DNA of 64,000 nucleotides from Neobacillus cucumis (lineage in GTDB: Bacteria; Bacillota; Bacilli; Bacillales_B; DSM-18226): positions 248,001-312,000 of the forward strand of contig NZ_JAEHGC010000002.1 in assembly GCF_016107705.1 (NCBI RefSeq), written 5' to 3'. Below the pieces are notes generated by a model. The model ran no database searches and was not told where the DNA came from. It saw only the letters and a list, made by a program, of their open reading frames with translations. Both the position numbers and the translations under genes were made by a program. Below, piece after piece: positions 1-8,100 of this stretch (position 1 is the stretch's first letter; every line of letters starts with the position of its first letter).

Positions 1-2
1 CG

Positions 3-221
3 GGATTAGCCAATGAAGATTATGTGGAAATTACCCAAGGTATAACAGCGGGAGAAATTGTTAAATTACCGCAGCTTGTGCAAAATTCTTCTTCCACTAC
101 CGGAATGAATCGCCGTATGATGCAAGGCAACTTTGGAGGCGGTATAGGCGGTTTTGGAAACGGAGGCAGTTTTAACCGAAATGGCGGAGGACAAGGATTT
201 AGCGGAAGGACTGGTAATTAA
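3..221 (+). CDS. C-terminal fragment of efflux adaptor (HlyD/MacA/YknX-like), truncated by window edge
   Basis: The reading frame is open from base 3, so this is the 3' end of a longer gene. The first visible residues (NEDYVEITQGITAGEIVKLP) are typical of the last beta-barrel of RND/MacA-type periplasmic adaptor (membrane fusion) proteins. A Gly/Asn/Phe/Arg-rich low-complexity tail of about 30 residues follows. The stop codon overlaps the ATG of the ABC ATPase by one base (TAATG), so the two are translationally coupled. The MFP-ATPase-permease order matches MacAB/YknXYZ systems, which export peptides, antibiotics or toxins. The adaptor assignment rests on a short fragment plus context. Confidence 0.7.
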   Translation, partial: GLANEDYVEITQGITAGEIVKLPQLVQNSSSTTGMNRRMMQGNFGGGIGGFGNGGSFNRNGGGQGFSGRTGN

Positions 222-913
222 TGCAAAAAACGATTATCCAAATCAGTCATCTCATGAAAACTTATAAGCTTGGCGGAGAAACTGTTCATGCCTTGAATGA
301 TGTTTCCCTTGAAATTAATAAGGGAGAATTTTTAGCCATCATTGGTCCGTCTGGATCGGGAAAATCGACGTTAATGAATATGGTTGGCTGTCTCGACAGA
401 CCTGAATCTGGAACCTATCTACTGGATGGAAAAGACATTGGCAAAATGAATGATAACCAGCTGGCTATCATCCGTAATGAAAAAATAGGATTTATTTTTC
501 AAAATTTTAACCTCTTAACGAAATTAACGGCAATTGAAAATGTTGAATTGCCTCTGCTTTATCGCGGAGTATCGGCAAAAGAGCGCAAGGATAAAGCATT
601 GGATAGTCTTAAGAAGGTAGGATTGCTGGAAAGGTCAGGACATTTACCATCACAGCTATCAGGCGGCCAGCAGCAAAGGGTGGCGATTGCACGGGCCCTT
701 GCAGGAGCTCCCTCCATCCTTCTGGCAGATGAGCCGACAGGAGCATTGGATAGTAAAACAAGTAAAGAAATTATTACAGTGATGAAGGAATTAAATGAAG
801 TTGGTCACACGATAATATTAATTACTCACGACCTGGCAGTCGCCAAACAGGCAAAAAGAATGGTCAGCATCCAGGACGGACAGCTTTTTGAGAATGGAGG
901 TGAGCCCCTTTGA
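221..913 (+). CDS. ABC transporter ATP-binding protein, MacB/LolD/YknY family
   Basis: A 230-aa nucleotide-binding subunit. Walker A is GPSGSGKST at residues 42-50, the Q-loop region reads FIFQNFNLL, the signature is LSGGQQQRVAIARAL near residue 145, and Walker B is ILLADEPTGALD with the switch His in LITHD. The ADEPTGALDS variant is characteristic of the MacB/LolD/SalX branch, whose partners are FtsX-like permeases rather than ABC-2 permeases. It overlaps the adaptor upstream by one base and the permease downstream by four (its stop is inside ATGTGAG-type coupling). It should power extrusion of a peptide or lipophilic toxin; the substrate cannot be read from sequence. Confidence 0.93.
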   Translation: MQKTIIQISHLMKTYKLGGETVHALNDVSLEINKGEFLAIIGPSGSGKSTLMNMVGCLDRPESGTYLLDGKDIGKMNDNQLAIIRNEKIGFIFQNFNLLTKLTAIENVELPLLYRGVSAKERKDKALDSLKKVGLLERSGHLPSQLSGGQQQRVAIARALAGAPSILLADEPTGALDSKTSKEIITVMKELNEVGHTIILITHDLAVAKQAKRMVSIQDGQLFENGGEPL

Positions 914-2076
914 GCATTTACCAATCTATTAAAATGGCGCTTCGCAGCATAAAAAGCAATAAACTCCGTTCTATTCTAACGATGCTGGGGATTATCATCG
1001 GTGTTTCATCCGTGATCATATTGGTCTCGATTGCACAGGGTTCTGCGAAAAATGTAACAAGCAGTATCAATCAGCTGGGGACCAATTTGTTGACCATCAA
1101 TACATTTGGAACAGATTTATCGTTAACAGAGGATAAAATTGATCAATTAACCAAATTAAATGGAGTTAAAGCCACTTCCCCGGTTGTTTCGGGACGTGTT
1201 AATGTGAAAAAGGACCGGATCAATTCACAAGTTAGCTTAACTGCCACTAATGCTACTTATTCCTCTGTTCGGGATGCAAAGGTGACTCAAGGCCGCTTCA
1301 TCAATGATTTAGATATTGAATATCGACAGAAAATTGCTGTCTTAGGTTCAGAAACAGCTTCAACCTTTTTTGGGGTAGACAACCCAATTGGCCAATATAT
1401 CCAAGTGGACGGCACTTCTTTTAAAGTGGTAGGAGTTTTAGCATCAAAAGGAAGTTCCTTAGGTCAAAGTGGAGATAATGTCATTATTGTTCCGTTAAGT
1501 ACCGGTCAGCGCTTAGTGAAAAGTACAAGTATAAACCAAGTATATGTACAAGGTAAAAGCCAAGACCAGATGGATTTTGTCATGAATGAAGTGGAGCGAA
1601 AGATGGCAAGCTTGTACCCGAATAAAAGTGATTCTTACAGTGTTACCAATCAGCAAGATGTCATGGACACATTAAGCTCAGTCTCTAATACGATGACAAT
1701 GATGCTTGGCGGAATTGCAAGCATTTCCTTGTTGGTAGGCGGTATTGGAATCATGAATATCATGCTCGTTTCTGTTTCAGAACGGACAAAGGAAATCGGT
1801 ATCCGGAAAGCAATCGGTGCCAAACGGCGCGATGTCCTACTGCAATTTTTAATTGAAGCGGTTGTCTTAAGTTCAATGGGGGGAATCATCGGCATTCTTG
1901 CTGGAATTGGACTCGGAAAGATCATTGCCTCATTGATGAACTTAACGATTGCCTATTCAACATCGGTGATTGTTTTGTCCTTTTTATTCTCGCTTTTAGT
2001 CGGTGTTGTGTTTGGTGTATTCCCAGCCAATAAGGCATCAAAATTAAGCCCGATACAGGCTCTTCGTTATGAATAA
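910..2076 (+). CDS. ABC transporter permease, MacB/YknZ family
   Basis: A 388-aa protein with MacB architecture: one N-terminal membrane segment (LTMLGIIIGVSSVIILVSIA, about residues 24-43), an extracellular MacB-PCD domain of about 200 residues, and a C-terminal FtsX domain with three membrane segments ending in FPANKASKLSPIQALRYE. The ERTKEIGIRKAIGA motif is the standard coupling loop of FtsX-type permeases. The GTG/TTG-type start overlaps the ATPase stop. With the adaptor and ATPase it forms a tripartite exporter. The next gene downstream is a two-component system, a common arrangement for antimicrobial-peptide-responsive exporters. Confidence 0.92.
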   Translation: MSIYQSIKMALRSIKSNKLRSILTMLGIIIGVSSVIILVSIAQGSAKNVTSSINQLGTNLLTINTFGTDLSLTEDKIDQLTKLNGVKATSPVVSGRVNVKKDRINSQVSLTATNATYSSVRDAKVTQGRFINDLDIEYRQKIAVLGSETASTFFGVDNPIGQYIQVDGTSFKVVGVLASKGSSLGQSGDNVIIVPLSTGQRLVKSTSINQVYVQGKSQDQMDFVMNEVERKMASLYPNKSDSYSVTNQQDVMDTLSSVSNTMTMMLGGIASISLLVGGIGIMNIMLVSVSERTKEIGIRKAIGAKRRDVLLQFLIEAVVLSSMGGIIGILAGIGLGKIIASLMNLTIAYSTSVIVLSFLFSLLVGVVFGVFPANKASKLSPIQALRYE

Positions 2077-2085
2077 TTGATGGAA

Positions 2086-2125
2086 AAAGAGCGATCGTAT
2101 GTTGCGGTCGCTTTGTCTCCTTTAT
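2086..2125 (+). terminator. weak hairpin after exporter operon
   Basis: AGCGATCG and CGGTCGCT form an imperfect 8-bp stem around a 7-base loop. The following stretch is only moderately T-rich, so read-through into the regulator genes is likely. Confidence 0.4.
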
Positions 2126-2164
2126 AATAGGAGCTAGACTATTTTTTAAAAAGGAGCGCAAACC

Positions 2165-2836
2165 ATGCGTTTATTAGTTGTTGAAGATAATCTGCCATTG
2201 TTAGAGTCCATTGTTGAATTATTGTCAGATGAATTTGAAGTTGATCAGGCATCAAATGGAGAGGATGCCTTGTTTTTAGCAAGGCAAAATATACATGATG
2301 CCATTGTTCTGGATGTAATGATTCCCGAAATCGATGGATTCGAAGTCCTTCAGTTGATTCGCAAGGAAGGCTTGAAGACTCCGGTTCTTTTTTTAACTGC
2401 AAGGGACTCGTTAGAGGATCGCGTAAAGGGGTTGGACAGCGGCGGTGATGATTATTTAGTAAAACCCTTCCAGGCAGCTGAATTAAAAGCGCGAATTCGT
2501 GCTTTATTAAGGCGAAGCGGCAGTCTCACTACCAATCAAACCATCAAATATCGCGGTATTGAATTGTTGGGAAAAGAAAGAGATATTCTGGTTGAAAGGG
2601 AACCAGTTAAATTAACAACAAAGCAATATGAATTATTAGAATACCTCATTCAGAATAAAGGGGCGATCTTAACAAAAGAACAAATTTATGACCGGGTGTG
2701 GGGCTTTGATTCAGACACAACGATTGCAATTGTTGAAGTGTTTATGCACCATCTCCGCAAAAAACTGGAGCCATTCGGCTATCATTCAGATATCAAAACC
2801 ATCCGCGGTGTCGGCTATATGCTGAATGAGGAGTAA
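2165..2836 (+). CDS. OmpR-family response regulator
   Basis: A 223-aa protein. The N-terminal receiver domain has the acidic pair in VVEDN, the phospho-acceptor Asp at about residue 50 (VLDVMIPEIDG), the Thr in FLTAR and the Lys in LVKPF. A C-terminal winged-helix domain (about 125-223) ends in TIRGVGYML, the usual OmpR/PhoB finish. It starts with ATG after AAAAAGGAG. The kinase gene begins 12 bases downstream, so they form one operon. It probably regulates the neighbouring exporter and the PepSY-TM gene; a TTAAG direct repeat upstream of the latter is a candidate binding site. Confidence 0.95.
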   Translation: MRLLVVEDNLPLLESIVELLSDEFEVDQASNGEDALFLARQNIHDAIVLDVMIPEIDGFEVLQLIRKEGLKTPVLFLTARDSLEDRVKGLDSGGDDYLVKPFQAAELKARIRALLRRSGSLTTNQTIKYRGIELLGKERDILVEREPVKLTTKQYELLEYLIQNKGAILTKEQIYDRVWGFDSDTTIAIVEVFMHHLRKKLEPFGYHSDIKTIRGVGYMLNEE

Positions 2837-2848
2837 GGGGGACAGCGA

Positions 2849-4105
2849 ATGTTTCGGCAAACACATATACGGCTTACTCTGTTAAATTCTTTAGTCTTTA
2901 TCATTTTAATCAGCATTCTCGGAAGTATCATTTATTTTTATACTGAGAAAAAATTATATCAGGATGTGAATCGAACCCTGTTGGAATCTGTGAATCATTT
3001 TCAGAACGAACAGTATCATCAAGATCAAGGACTTGATGATGACAATGGGCCGAAATTTATGCACCGAGACCCGCGGATTATGACATTAATATGGGATGAA
3101 AACAATCATCTCTTAACTGGCCAAAACCGGGAATCCGTGTTGTTTAAAAATAATGAAAAAAGCATCCGACCGAAGAAATTGGATTCTTTGCAAGATGTGA
3201 ATGTTCAAAATTTTTCTTATCGCTATATTGCCACAAAAATTGATGTTCCGCTTTTAGGAAAAGTAACCGTTCAAGTGATTCGAAATACCAATTCTGAAAA
3301 GGAATTATTAAACCGCCTGTTATTAATTATGATGATTGGTTGTGGAATTGGGGTTATATGTGCCGTGGGTATAGGTTATTTCTTAGCGGGAAAAGCATTG
3401 GTACCGATAAAAAATGCCTGGCAAAAACAACAGGAATTTGTCTCAGACGCTTCACATGAATTAAGAACGCCGCTTGCAGTTATCCAGGCAAAAACAGAAT
3501 TGCTTTTTCGCTCTCCTCAAGCAACGATTCAGGAGAAAGTTCTCGACATTTCCACGATTTCAACGGAGTCTAGGAGACTGTCGAAGCTTGTTGGCAATTT
3601 ATTAATGTTGGCTAGATCGGATTCAGATCAAATTGAGATGAAGAAGCAGAGTTTTCGGTTAGACGAGTTGTTGAAGGAAATTTATCAGCACTATGAAGAG
3701 TTTGTTTCGTATCAAGGGAAGACCATCCATTTAGATGTTCAGGAACCGGTTCAATTTCTTGCGGATAAAGAAAGGATTCATCAGTTGATTGTCATTTTGG
3801 TGGATAACGCAACGAAATATACGAACGAAGGCGGCGAAATTCGGTTATCCTGCCGGCAAAGCTATTCTTCGATTATATTGAGGGTAGAAGATAATGGAAT
3901 TGGAATTCCGGAGGCAGATATCCCGAAAATCTTTGATCGTTTTTACCAAAGTGATAAGGCGCGAACATCCGTGGAAGGTAGCGGATTGGGCTTGTCGATT
4001 GCAAAATGGATTATTGAAAAGCACCATGGTAAAACAAAAATACAAAGCAGTGATGGCAAAGGAACAACGATCGAAATTATTTTTCCAAGAACCCAGAAGA
4101 GTTGA
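2849..4105 (+). CDS. sensor histidine kinase
   Basis: A 418-aa membrane kinase. TM1 is about residues 10-31, an extracytoplasmic sensor region of about 120 residues follows, and TM2 is around 155-178. The H-box is SHELRTPL with His at about residue 203. N-box (VILVDNATKY), G1 (VEDNGIGIP), F-box (IFDRFYQ) and G2 (GSGLGLSIAKWI) are all present, so the kinase looks intact. The sensor loop contains an acidic patch rich in Asp and Gln, which could bind cations or cationic peptides; that is inference. It is the cognate partner of the regulator immediately upstream. Confidence 0.94.
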   Translation: MFRQTHIRLTLLNSLVFIILISILGSIIYFYTEKKLYQDVNRTLLESVNHFQNEQYHQDQGLDDDNGPKFMHRDPRIMTLIWDENNHLLTGQNRESVLFKNNEKSIRPKKLDSLQDVNVQNFSYRYIATKIDVPLLGKVTVQVIRNTNSEKELLNRLLLIMMIGCGIGVICAVGIGYFLAGKALVPIKNAWQKQQEFVSDASHELRTPLAVIQAKTELLFRSPQATIQEKVLDISTISTESRRLSKLVGNLLMLARSDSDQIEMKKQSFRLDELLKEIYQHYEEFVSYQGKTIHLDVQEPVQFLADKERIHQLIVILVDNATKYTNEGGEIRLSCRQSYSSIILRVEDNGIGIPEADIPKIFDRFYQSDKARTSVEGSGLGLSIAKWIIEKHHGKTKIQSSDGKGTTIEIIFPRTQKS

Positions 4106-4120
4106 TTTGGGTTCTTTTTT
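4087..4120 (+). terminator. Rho-independent terminator after histidine kinase
   Basis: AAGAACCCA pairs with TGGGTTCTT and is followed by a T run. The stem begins inside the last codons of the kinase gene. Confidence 0.8.
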
Positions 4121-4205
4121 CTTGGCTGTGTTATAGTACATTGTTGATTTTTAAAACGACATTGCTTAGAGCGGAAATCAAAAACTAGTTATCACAGCCT
4201 TTTCT

Positions 4206-4237
4206 TAAGAAAAAGTTAAGGAAGTCCCTTCATAATA
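4206..4237 (+). promoter_or_regulatory. TTAAG direct repeat: candidate OmpR-family regulator site and promoter
   Basis: TTAAG occurs at 4206-4210 and 4217-4221, exactly 11 bases apart (one helical turn), followed by a -10-like CATAAT at 4232-4237. This spacing is typical of OmpR-family response-regulator sites overlapping the -35 region. The adjacent two-component system is the obvious candidate; this is inferred from position and pattern only. Confidence 0.45.
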
Positions 4238-4275
4238 TTTTTATCCAACTGAAACGGGAAGGGAGATTTTTTGCG

Positions 4276-4770
4276 ATGAAAAAAACTAGAAGAGCACATT
4301 TATGGATTGGTTTGATTGCATCCATCTTTATTTTTATGGAATCACTTACTGGTTTGTTGATGAACGAGCCATGGTTAATTGGACAAACTCAAGGTGAAGG
4401 AATTCGCGGAAATTTCCAGCCTGGAGAATTTAATCAACAATTTAGTCAAGGGTCAAATTCACAAGGATCAGGTCAGGCTTCTGGACAACCAGGGATGAAT
4501 AATAATGGCCAATTCCAAGGCAGGAGAGGATTCGGAGGGAATAGGAATTTTAATCCCGGCATGTTCAAAGGAGAATCTCAAGGAATGATGGGAATAATTC
4601 GTGGACTTCATGAAGGGAGAATTGGTACAACAAACATCAAATGGCTGATTGACTTAGTAGCAATAGCATTGATGGCCCTGACAGGAACTGGAATCTATTT
4701 ATCCATTAAAGTTCTTAGTGCTGAAAGAAAACGGAAAAATCGCAGCGAGGACCCTTCCGAAGTACTGTAA
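4276..4770 (+). CDS. small PepSY-TM-type membrane protein with Gly/Asn/Gln-rich loop
   Basis: A 164-aa protein. The start KKTRRAHLWIGLIASIFIF followed by ESLTGLLMNEPW resembles the first helix of PepSY-associated TM proteins. A second membrane helix lies at about 117-139 (IKWLIDLVAIALMALTGTGI), also a PepSY-TM signature (SGIYLW-like end). Between them is a low-complexity extracytoplasmic segment of about 55 residues, rich in Gly, Asn, Gln and Phe. That composition recalls the tail of the adaptor at the left edge. Full-length PepSY-TM proteins are much longer, so this is a minimal form. It lies directly downstream of the two-component genes behind its own promoter-like region. Function unknown. 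Confidence 0.75.
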   Translation: MKKTRRAHLWIGLIASIFIFMESLTGLLMNEPWLIGQTQGEGIRGNFQPGEFNQQFSQGSNSQGSGQASGQPGMNNNGQFQGRRGFGGNRNFNPGMFKGESQGMMGIIRGLHEGRIGTTNIKWLIDLVAIALMALTGTGIYLSIKVLSAERKRKNRSEDPSEVL

Positions 4771-4778
4771 AATTAGTA

Positions 4779-4812
4779 AAAAAGCTGCCATTCAGCCGGC
4801 AGCTTTTTGTTC
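4779..4812. terminator. bidirectional terminator
   Basis: AAAGCTGCC and GGCAGCTTT form a stem flanked by A and T runs, serving the PepSY-TM gene on the plus strand and the small gene at 4792-4989 on the minus strand (its final codons lie within the hairpin). Confidence 0.75.
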
Positions 4813-4989
4813 TTTTTTCTTCATTTTGTTCCTTTTTCCAATTCTTCTAATCACATAAATTCCAGTAATTAATGCTAATAAATTCAATGAATCTCCAAAG
4901 TCAATCGTTAAGCTGAACTGATTATTCACTTTCACATCATTTTTGTTATTGTGTGTGCCAGGGGAAATCTCCTTTTCATTTTTTACCAC
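4792..4989 (-). CDS. small single-TM hypothetical protein
   Basis: A 65-aa ORF read from a GTG placed six bases after GGAGGT; an upstream in-frame ATG lacks a ribosome site. The N-terminal half is polar, followed by one hydrophobic helix (LNLLALITGIYVI) and a strongly basic C-terminus ending KKKEQKAAG. It looks like a single-pass protein with a Lys/Arg-rich cytoplasmic end. No family recognised. Its last codons form part of the shared terminator hairpin. Confidence 0.6.
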   Translation of the reverse strand: MVKNEKEISPGTHNNKNDVKVNNQFSLTIDFGDSLNLLALITGIYVIRRIGKRNKMKKKEQKAAG

Positions 4990-5035
4990 AAATCCACCTC
5001 CAAAGGAAAACAACATATACTAGAATAAATATGAG

Positions 5036-5062
5036 AAAAGGCTTGGTTTCATGACCAAGCCC
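5036..5062 (-). terminator. terminator of the cupredoxin-membrane gene
   Basis: Read on the minus strand, GGCTTGGT and ACCAAGCC enclose a 6-base loop and are followed by TTTT. Confidence 0.7.
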
Positions 5063-5066
5063 AAAA

Positions 5067-5936
5067 TCATTTTACAATCACGTTCCCTTTAAACATCCCC
5101 ATTCCACAGCTAAAGGTGTATTCACCCGTTTTGTTCGGTGTAAAAGAGAGATTGGTTGTTCCAACTTTTAAATTGACATTGTTTATATTAAACTCAGGCA
5201 TTGTGAAAGTGGATAAGCAGCTATTTTCTAACGGATTATCAACGATGAGCTCGATGGGAACTCCTTTTTTCACAGTGATGACGTTTGGAGAGTAGCCCTG
5301 TTCAGTGACCTTCATTTGAATCTTTGGTGTTTGTTCATTGGATACATCGACTTCCTCTTGCGTAATTGAGGCGCTGTTTTGAGCATATGCATCATCACCT
5401 GGTAATTTTACATAGTCACTCCCATACATAAATAAAAATAATGAAACAGTAACCACACCAGCAGAAACAATCGCAAAAGGAGAAATGGCCTGGGTATCGA
5501 GCGAAAATTTTTTGTTTGTTTCTACCAATACAAATAAAATAACAAGACCCATGATGATGATATATAATCCTAGCAAAATAGCAAGCATGATAAGTGGATT
5601 TTCAAACTGTAGCATCACTCCGAGCATTGCCCCCATTAGGCCGCTCATTAATCCGGCAAGGGCTCCATCAAGAATTGCCATCAACCCTATCGGCTGCCCG
5701 GCCAGGAATCCAATAAAGAAACCAATAATCATACTAACGCCACTCGAAAGAAACATATCACCCGAATAAATGCCAATTAAATATCCGGACAGGAGACCGG
5801 CCATCATCGCCACGACCATTGCAATCATCATGCCGGACATGCAGGTAATTTTCTTTTTCTCACGGTGAACCAGATAAAGGCAATATACCGTCATGATCCA
5901 CAAAACAACTGTGGTGATTATGGATAAAATATTCAT
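5067..5936 (-). CDS. polytopic membrane protein with C-terminal cupredoxin-like domain
   Basis: A 289-aa protein. About six hydrophobic segments, many Gly/Met-rich, fill residues 1-175. A linker of about 30 residues leads to a C-terminal beta domain (about 205-289). This domain matches the small cupredoxin fold: a strand with GYSPNVITVKKGVPIELIV, then a Cys in ENSCLSTFTMPEF, then the ligand loop FSCGMGMFKG. Two Cys and several Met residues, instead of the classical His ligands, suggest Cu(I) or CuA-like metal handling outside the membrane. The membrane part is Met-rich (MSGMMIAMVVAMMAG). Copper sensing, storage or export is inferred from these residues; the substrate is not proven. Confidence 0.78.
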   Translation of the reverse strand: MNILSIITTVVLWIMTVYCLYLVHREKKKITCMSGMMIAMVVAMMAGLLSGYLIGIYSGDMFLSSGVSMIIGFFIGFLAGQPIGLMAILDGALAGLMSGLMGAMLGVMLQFENPLIMLAILLGLYIIIMGLVILFVLVETNKKFSLDTQAISPFAIVSAGVVTVSLFLFMYGSDYVKLPGDDAYAQNSASITQEEVDVSNEQTPKIQMKVTEQGYSPNVITVKKGVPIELIVDNPLENSCLSTFTMPEFNINNVNLKVGTTNLSFTPNKTGEYTFSCGMGMFKGNVIVK

Positions 5937-6064
5937 TTGTAATTCTCCTCATATTGAGTTGGGATGAAAAATTAACAAGATAAGAATATTATAAAGGGAA
6001 TAATTGAAATGGAATTTCTTTTTTATAGGGATATTTTGAACGTTTAATGAAAACTGAAGGAAAA

Positions 6065-6090
6065 TAAAAAAGACGCATAGACACGTCTGG
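6065..6090 (-). terminator. terminator of the 43-aa ORF
   Basis: On the minus strand AGACG and CGTCT enclose TGTCTATG and are followed by six T residues. Confidence 0.6.
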
Positions 6091-6097
6091 AAGCCGT

Positions 6098-6229
6098 TTA
6101 TTTATCTTTTTCTTTATCGAGTGTATTTTTAAAAATCCGCTTTAATGCCTCATTTTGCATTTTTATATAGTCTAGCAGGAATTTTTTTTCTTCTTCTTCT
6201 TTTTCTAAATCATCTTGCTCCTGTTTCAC
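6098..6229 (-). CDS. 43-aa highly charged hypothetical protein
   Basis: GTG start nine bases after AAAAGGAG; reads VKQEQDDLEKEEEEKK then FLLDYIKMQNEALKRIF and ends DKEKDK. The N-terminal third is almost entirely Glu/Asp/Lys and the rest is predicted helical, as in a short coiled coil. A terminator hairpin lies just downstream, which supports a real transcription unit. No family recognised. Confidence 0.55.
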   Translation of the reverse strand: MKQEQDDLEKEEEEKKFLLDYIKMQNEALKRIFKNTLDKEKDK

Positions 6230-6311
6230 GGAAAATCACTCCTTTTATTGCCATTTTACCCGATTTTATAAAGCTGGGAAATCCCTTCAGAAATATATTC
6301 CAAAATAGGAT

Positions 6312-6340
6312 TTGACAATTTGTGTCGAGAAATATATAAT
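6312..6340 (+). promoter_or_regulatory. sigma-A promoter of T-box/proS
   Basis: Consensus TTGACA (6312-6317) and TATAAT (6335-6340) separated by exactly 17 bases. Both hexamers match perfectly. Transcription should start near 6347 and produce the T-box leader. Confidence 0.88.
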
Positions 6341-6346
6341 TTTTTC

Positions 6347-6605
6347 AAAAATACTAATTGAAACAATGACGGGGACTAGTAAAATGAAGTTATCTTATCT
6401 AGAGAGGAAACCATATGGTGGAAGGTTTCTTAAGATGGTCATTCGAACCTGCCTCCGAGTTCTGTATCGGATAATCCATTTTGAAGATACACGCGGATTA
6501 ATTCCGTTATCATGATGAGTGTATAAAGCATGTGCTTTATGAATTTAGGGTGGTACCGCCAAGGCCTTGGTCCCTTTTTTGGGGATTCTAGGCCTTTTTA
6601 TATTT
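6347..6605 (+). ncRNA. T-box leader controlling proS
   Basis: A leader of about 260 bases. It contains the diagnostic T-box sequence TAGGGTGGTACCGC at 6546-6559, which pairs with uncharged tRNA acceptor ends in the antiterminator. An AGTA (specifier-loop E motif) sits near 6378-6382. The likely specifier codon is CCT at 6448-6450 in GAACCTG, coding for proline and matching the downstream prolyl-tRNA synthetase. A strong terminator stem (AAGGCCT...AGGCCTT, 6561-6600) follows. Known T-box logic: uncharged tRNA-Pro stabilises the antiterminator and switches proS on. The specifier assignment is inferred from position and amino acid match. Confidence 0.93.
6561..6603 (+). terminator. T-box-regulated terminator
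   Basis: AAGGCCTTGGTCCC pairs with GGGGATTCTAGGCCTT around a T-rich loop, followed by TTTTATATTT. It is mutually exclusive with the antiterminator that includes the T-box sequence. Confidence 0.85.
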
Positions 6606-6627
6606 AAAAATTTAATGAGGTGTCAAA

Positions 6628-8058
6628 ATGGCAAAAGAATTTGTAAAAGACATAACAGCCATGGACGAGGATTTCGCCCAATGGTATACCGATGTTGTCA
6701 CAAAAGCAGACTTAATTGATTATTCCAGCGTACGCGGGTCGATGATTATTCGTCCGTATGGATATGCTTTATGGGATAATATTAAAAATGAGCTTGATCA
6801 CAAAATCAAAGAAACAGGACATGAAAATGTGTATATGCCGCTGTTTATTCCTGAAAGCCTGCTACAAAAGGAGAAGGATCATGTGGAAGGATTTGCTCCG
6901 GAAGTAGCTGTTGTCACACATGGCGGTTCTGAAGAATTAACAGAGCGATTAGTTGTACGTCCAACATCAGAAGTTCTATTTTGCGAACATTATAAAAATA
7001 TTATCCATTCTTATCGTGATCTGCCAAAGCTATATAACCAATGGGCAAACGTTGTACGTTGGGAAAAAACTACCCGCCCATTCTTGCGCACATTAGAGTT
7101 TTTATGGCAGGAAGGCCACACTTGTCATGCGACTGATGAGGATGCACATGAAGAAACAACTAGAATGCTAAATGTGTATGCCGATATTTGTGAAAATATT
7201 TTGGCAATTCCGGTTGTAAAAGGTCAAAAGACAGAAAAAGAAAAGTTTGCCGGTGCGAAATTTACTTATACCATTGAAAGCTTAATGCATGACGGTAAAG
7301 CCTTACAATCAGGTACTTCCCACCATTTAGGAACAGGATTTGCGGAAGCTTTCGGTATTCAATATACCGACCAAGAAGGTAAGCTTCAGCATGTTCACCA
7401 AACTTCATGGGGATTCACGACTCGTATTATTGGTGCTTTAATCATGGTTCACGGTGATGACCGCGGTCTAGTGATTCCGCCAAAAGCAGCACCGACTCAA
7501 GTGATGATTGTGCCAATTGCCCAGCATAAAGAAGGCGTCCTTGATTTTGCTTATGATTTGAAGGAGTCGCTGTCTAAAGTTGCCCGCGTTGGCATTGATG
7601 CCAGTGACAAGAAGCCAGGCTGGAAGTTTAATGAATACGAAATGAAGGGTATTCCAGTACGATTAGAAGTTGGACCAAAAGATATCGAAAACAAGCAAGT
7701 TGTATTGGTTAGACGCGATACTTTAGAAAAAGTTGTTGTCCCAATGGATCAATTAGAAACCAAGCTTGTTGAATTGCTCGATGATATTCAATCGAATTTA
7801 TATAACAAAGCATTGAACCACCGTGAAGAAAGGACGTCTGTTGCGTTGAATTTCGATGAATTCAAGACAACGCTTGAAACAAAAGGCGGATTTATTAAGT
7901 CCATGTGGTGTGGTGATGTAGCGTGTGAGGAAAAAATTAAAGAAGAAACAAGTGCAACATCTAGATGTATGCCTTTCGAACAAGAACAATTATCCGATAC
8001 ATGCGTATGCTGCGGCGGTAAAGCAGAAAAGATGGTGTATTGGGCAAAAGCTTATTAA
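6628..8058 (+). CDS. proS: prolyl-tRNA synthetase, archaeal/eukaryal type (ProS type 3)
   Basis: A 476-aa class II synthetase that charges tRNA-Pro. It is much shorter than the roughly 570-aa bacterial-type enzyme because the editing insertion is absent. Motif 2 is visible around [27 protein letters not shown], and motif 3 around [17 protein letters not shown]. The anticodon-binding domain (about 280-400) is followed by the extra C-terminal domain found in this type, with four Cys (CGDVACE and CVCCGG) for zinc, ending in the conserved WAKAY. Bacillus cereus-type species carry such an enzyme, often alongside a bacterial-type ProRS elsewhere. Expression is controlled by the proline T-box upstream. 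Confidence 0.95.
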   Translation: MAKEFVKDITAMDEDFAQWYTDVVTKADLIDYSSVRGSMIIRPYGYALWDNIKNELDHKIKETGHENVYMPLFIPESLLQKEKDHVEGFAPEVAVVTHGGSEELTERLVVRPTSEVLFCEHYKNIIHSYRDLPKLYNQWANVVRWEKTTRPFLRTLEFLWQEGHTCHATDEDAHEETTRMLNVYADICENILAIPVVKGQKTEKEKFAGAKFTYTIESLMHDGKALQSGTSHHLGTGFAEAFGIQYTDQEGKLQHVHQTSWGFTTRIIGALIMVHGDDRGLVIPPKAAPTQVMIVPIAQHKEGVLDFAYDLKESLSKVARVGIDASDKKPGWKFNEYEMKGIPVRLEVGPKDIENKQVVLVRRDTLEKVVVPMDQLETKLVELLDDIQSNLYNKALNHREERTSVALNFDEFKTTLETKGGFIKSMWCGDVACEEKIKEETSATSRCMPFEQEQLSDTCVCCGGKAEKMVYWAKAY

Positions 8059-8065
8059 TTTTTAG

Positions 8066-8100
8066 GACTCTTCCATTATTTTTGGGAGAGTCTTTTTTTT
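8066..8100 (+). terminator. terminator after proS
   Basis: GGACTCTTCC and GGGAGAGTC form the stem, followed by eight T residues. Confidence 0.8.

Noticed and set aside
5485..5769. Plus-strand ORF inside the cupredoxin membrane gene
   Set aside because: Antisense shadow of a hydrophobic gene; Pro/Ile-rich translation with no ribosome site.
6312..6515. 67-codon ORF in the proS leader
   Set aside because: Lies entirely within the T-box RNA; no ribosome site and implausible composition.
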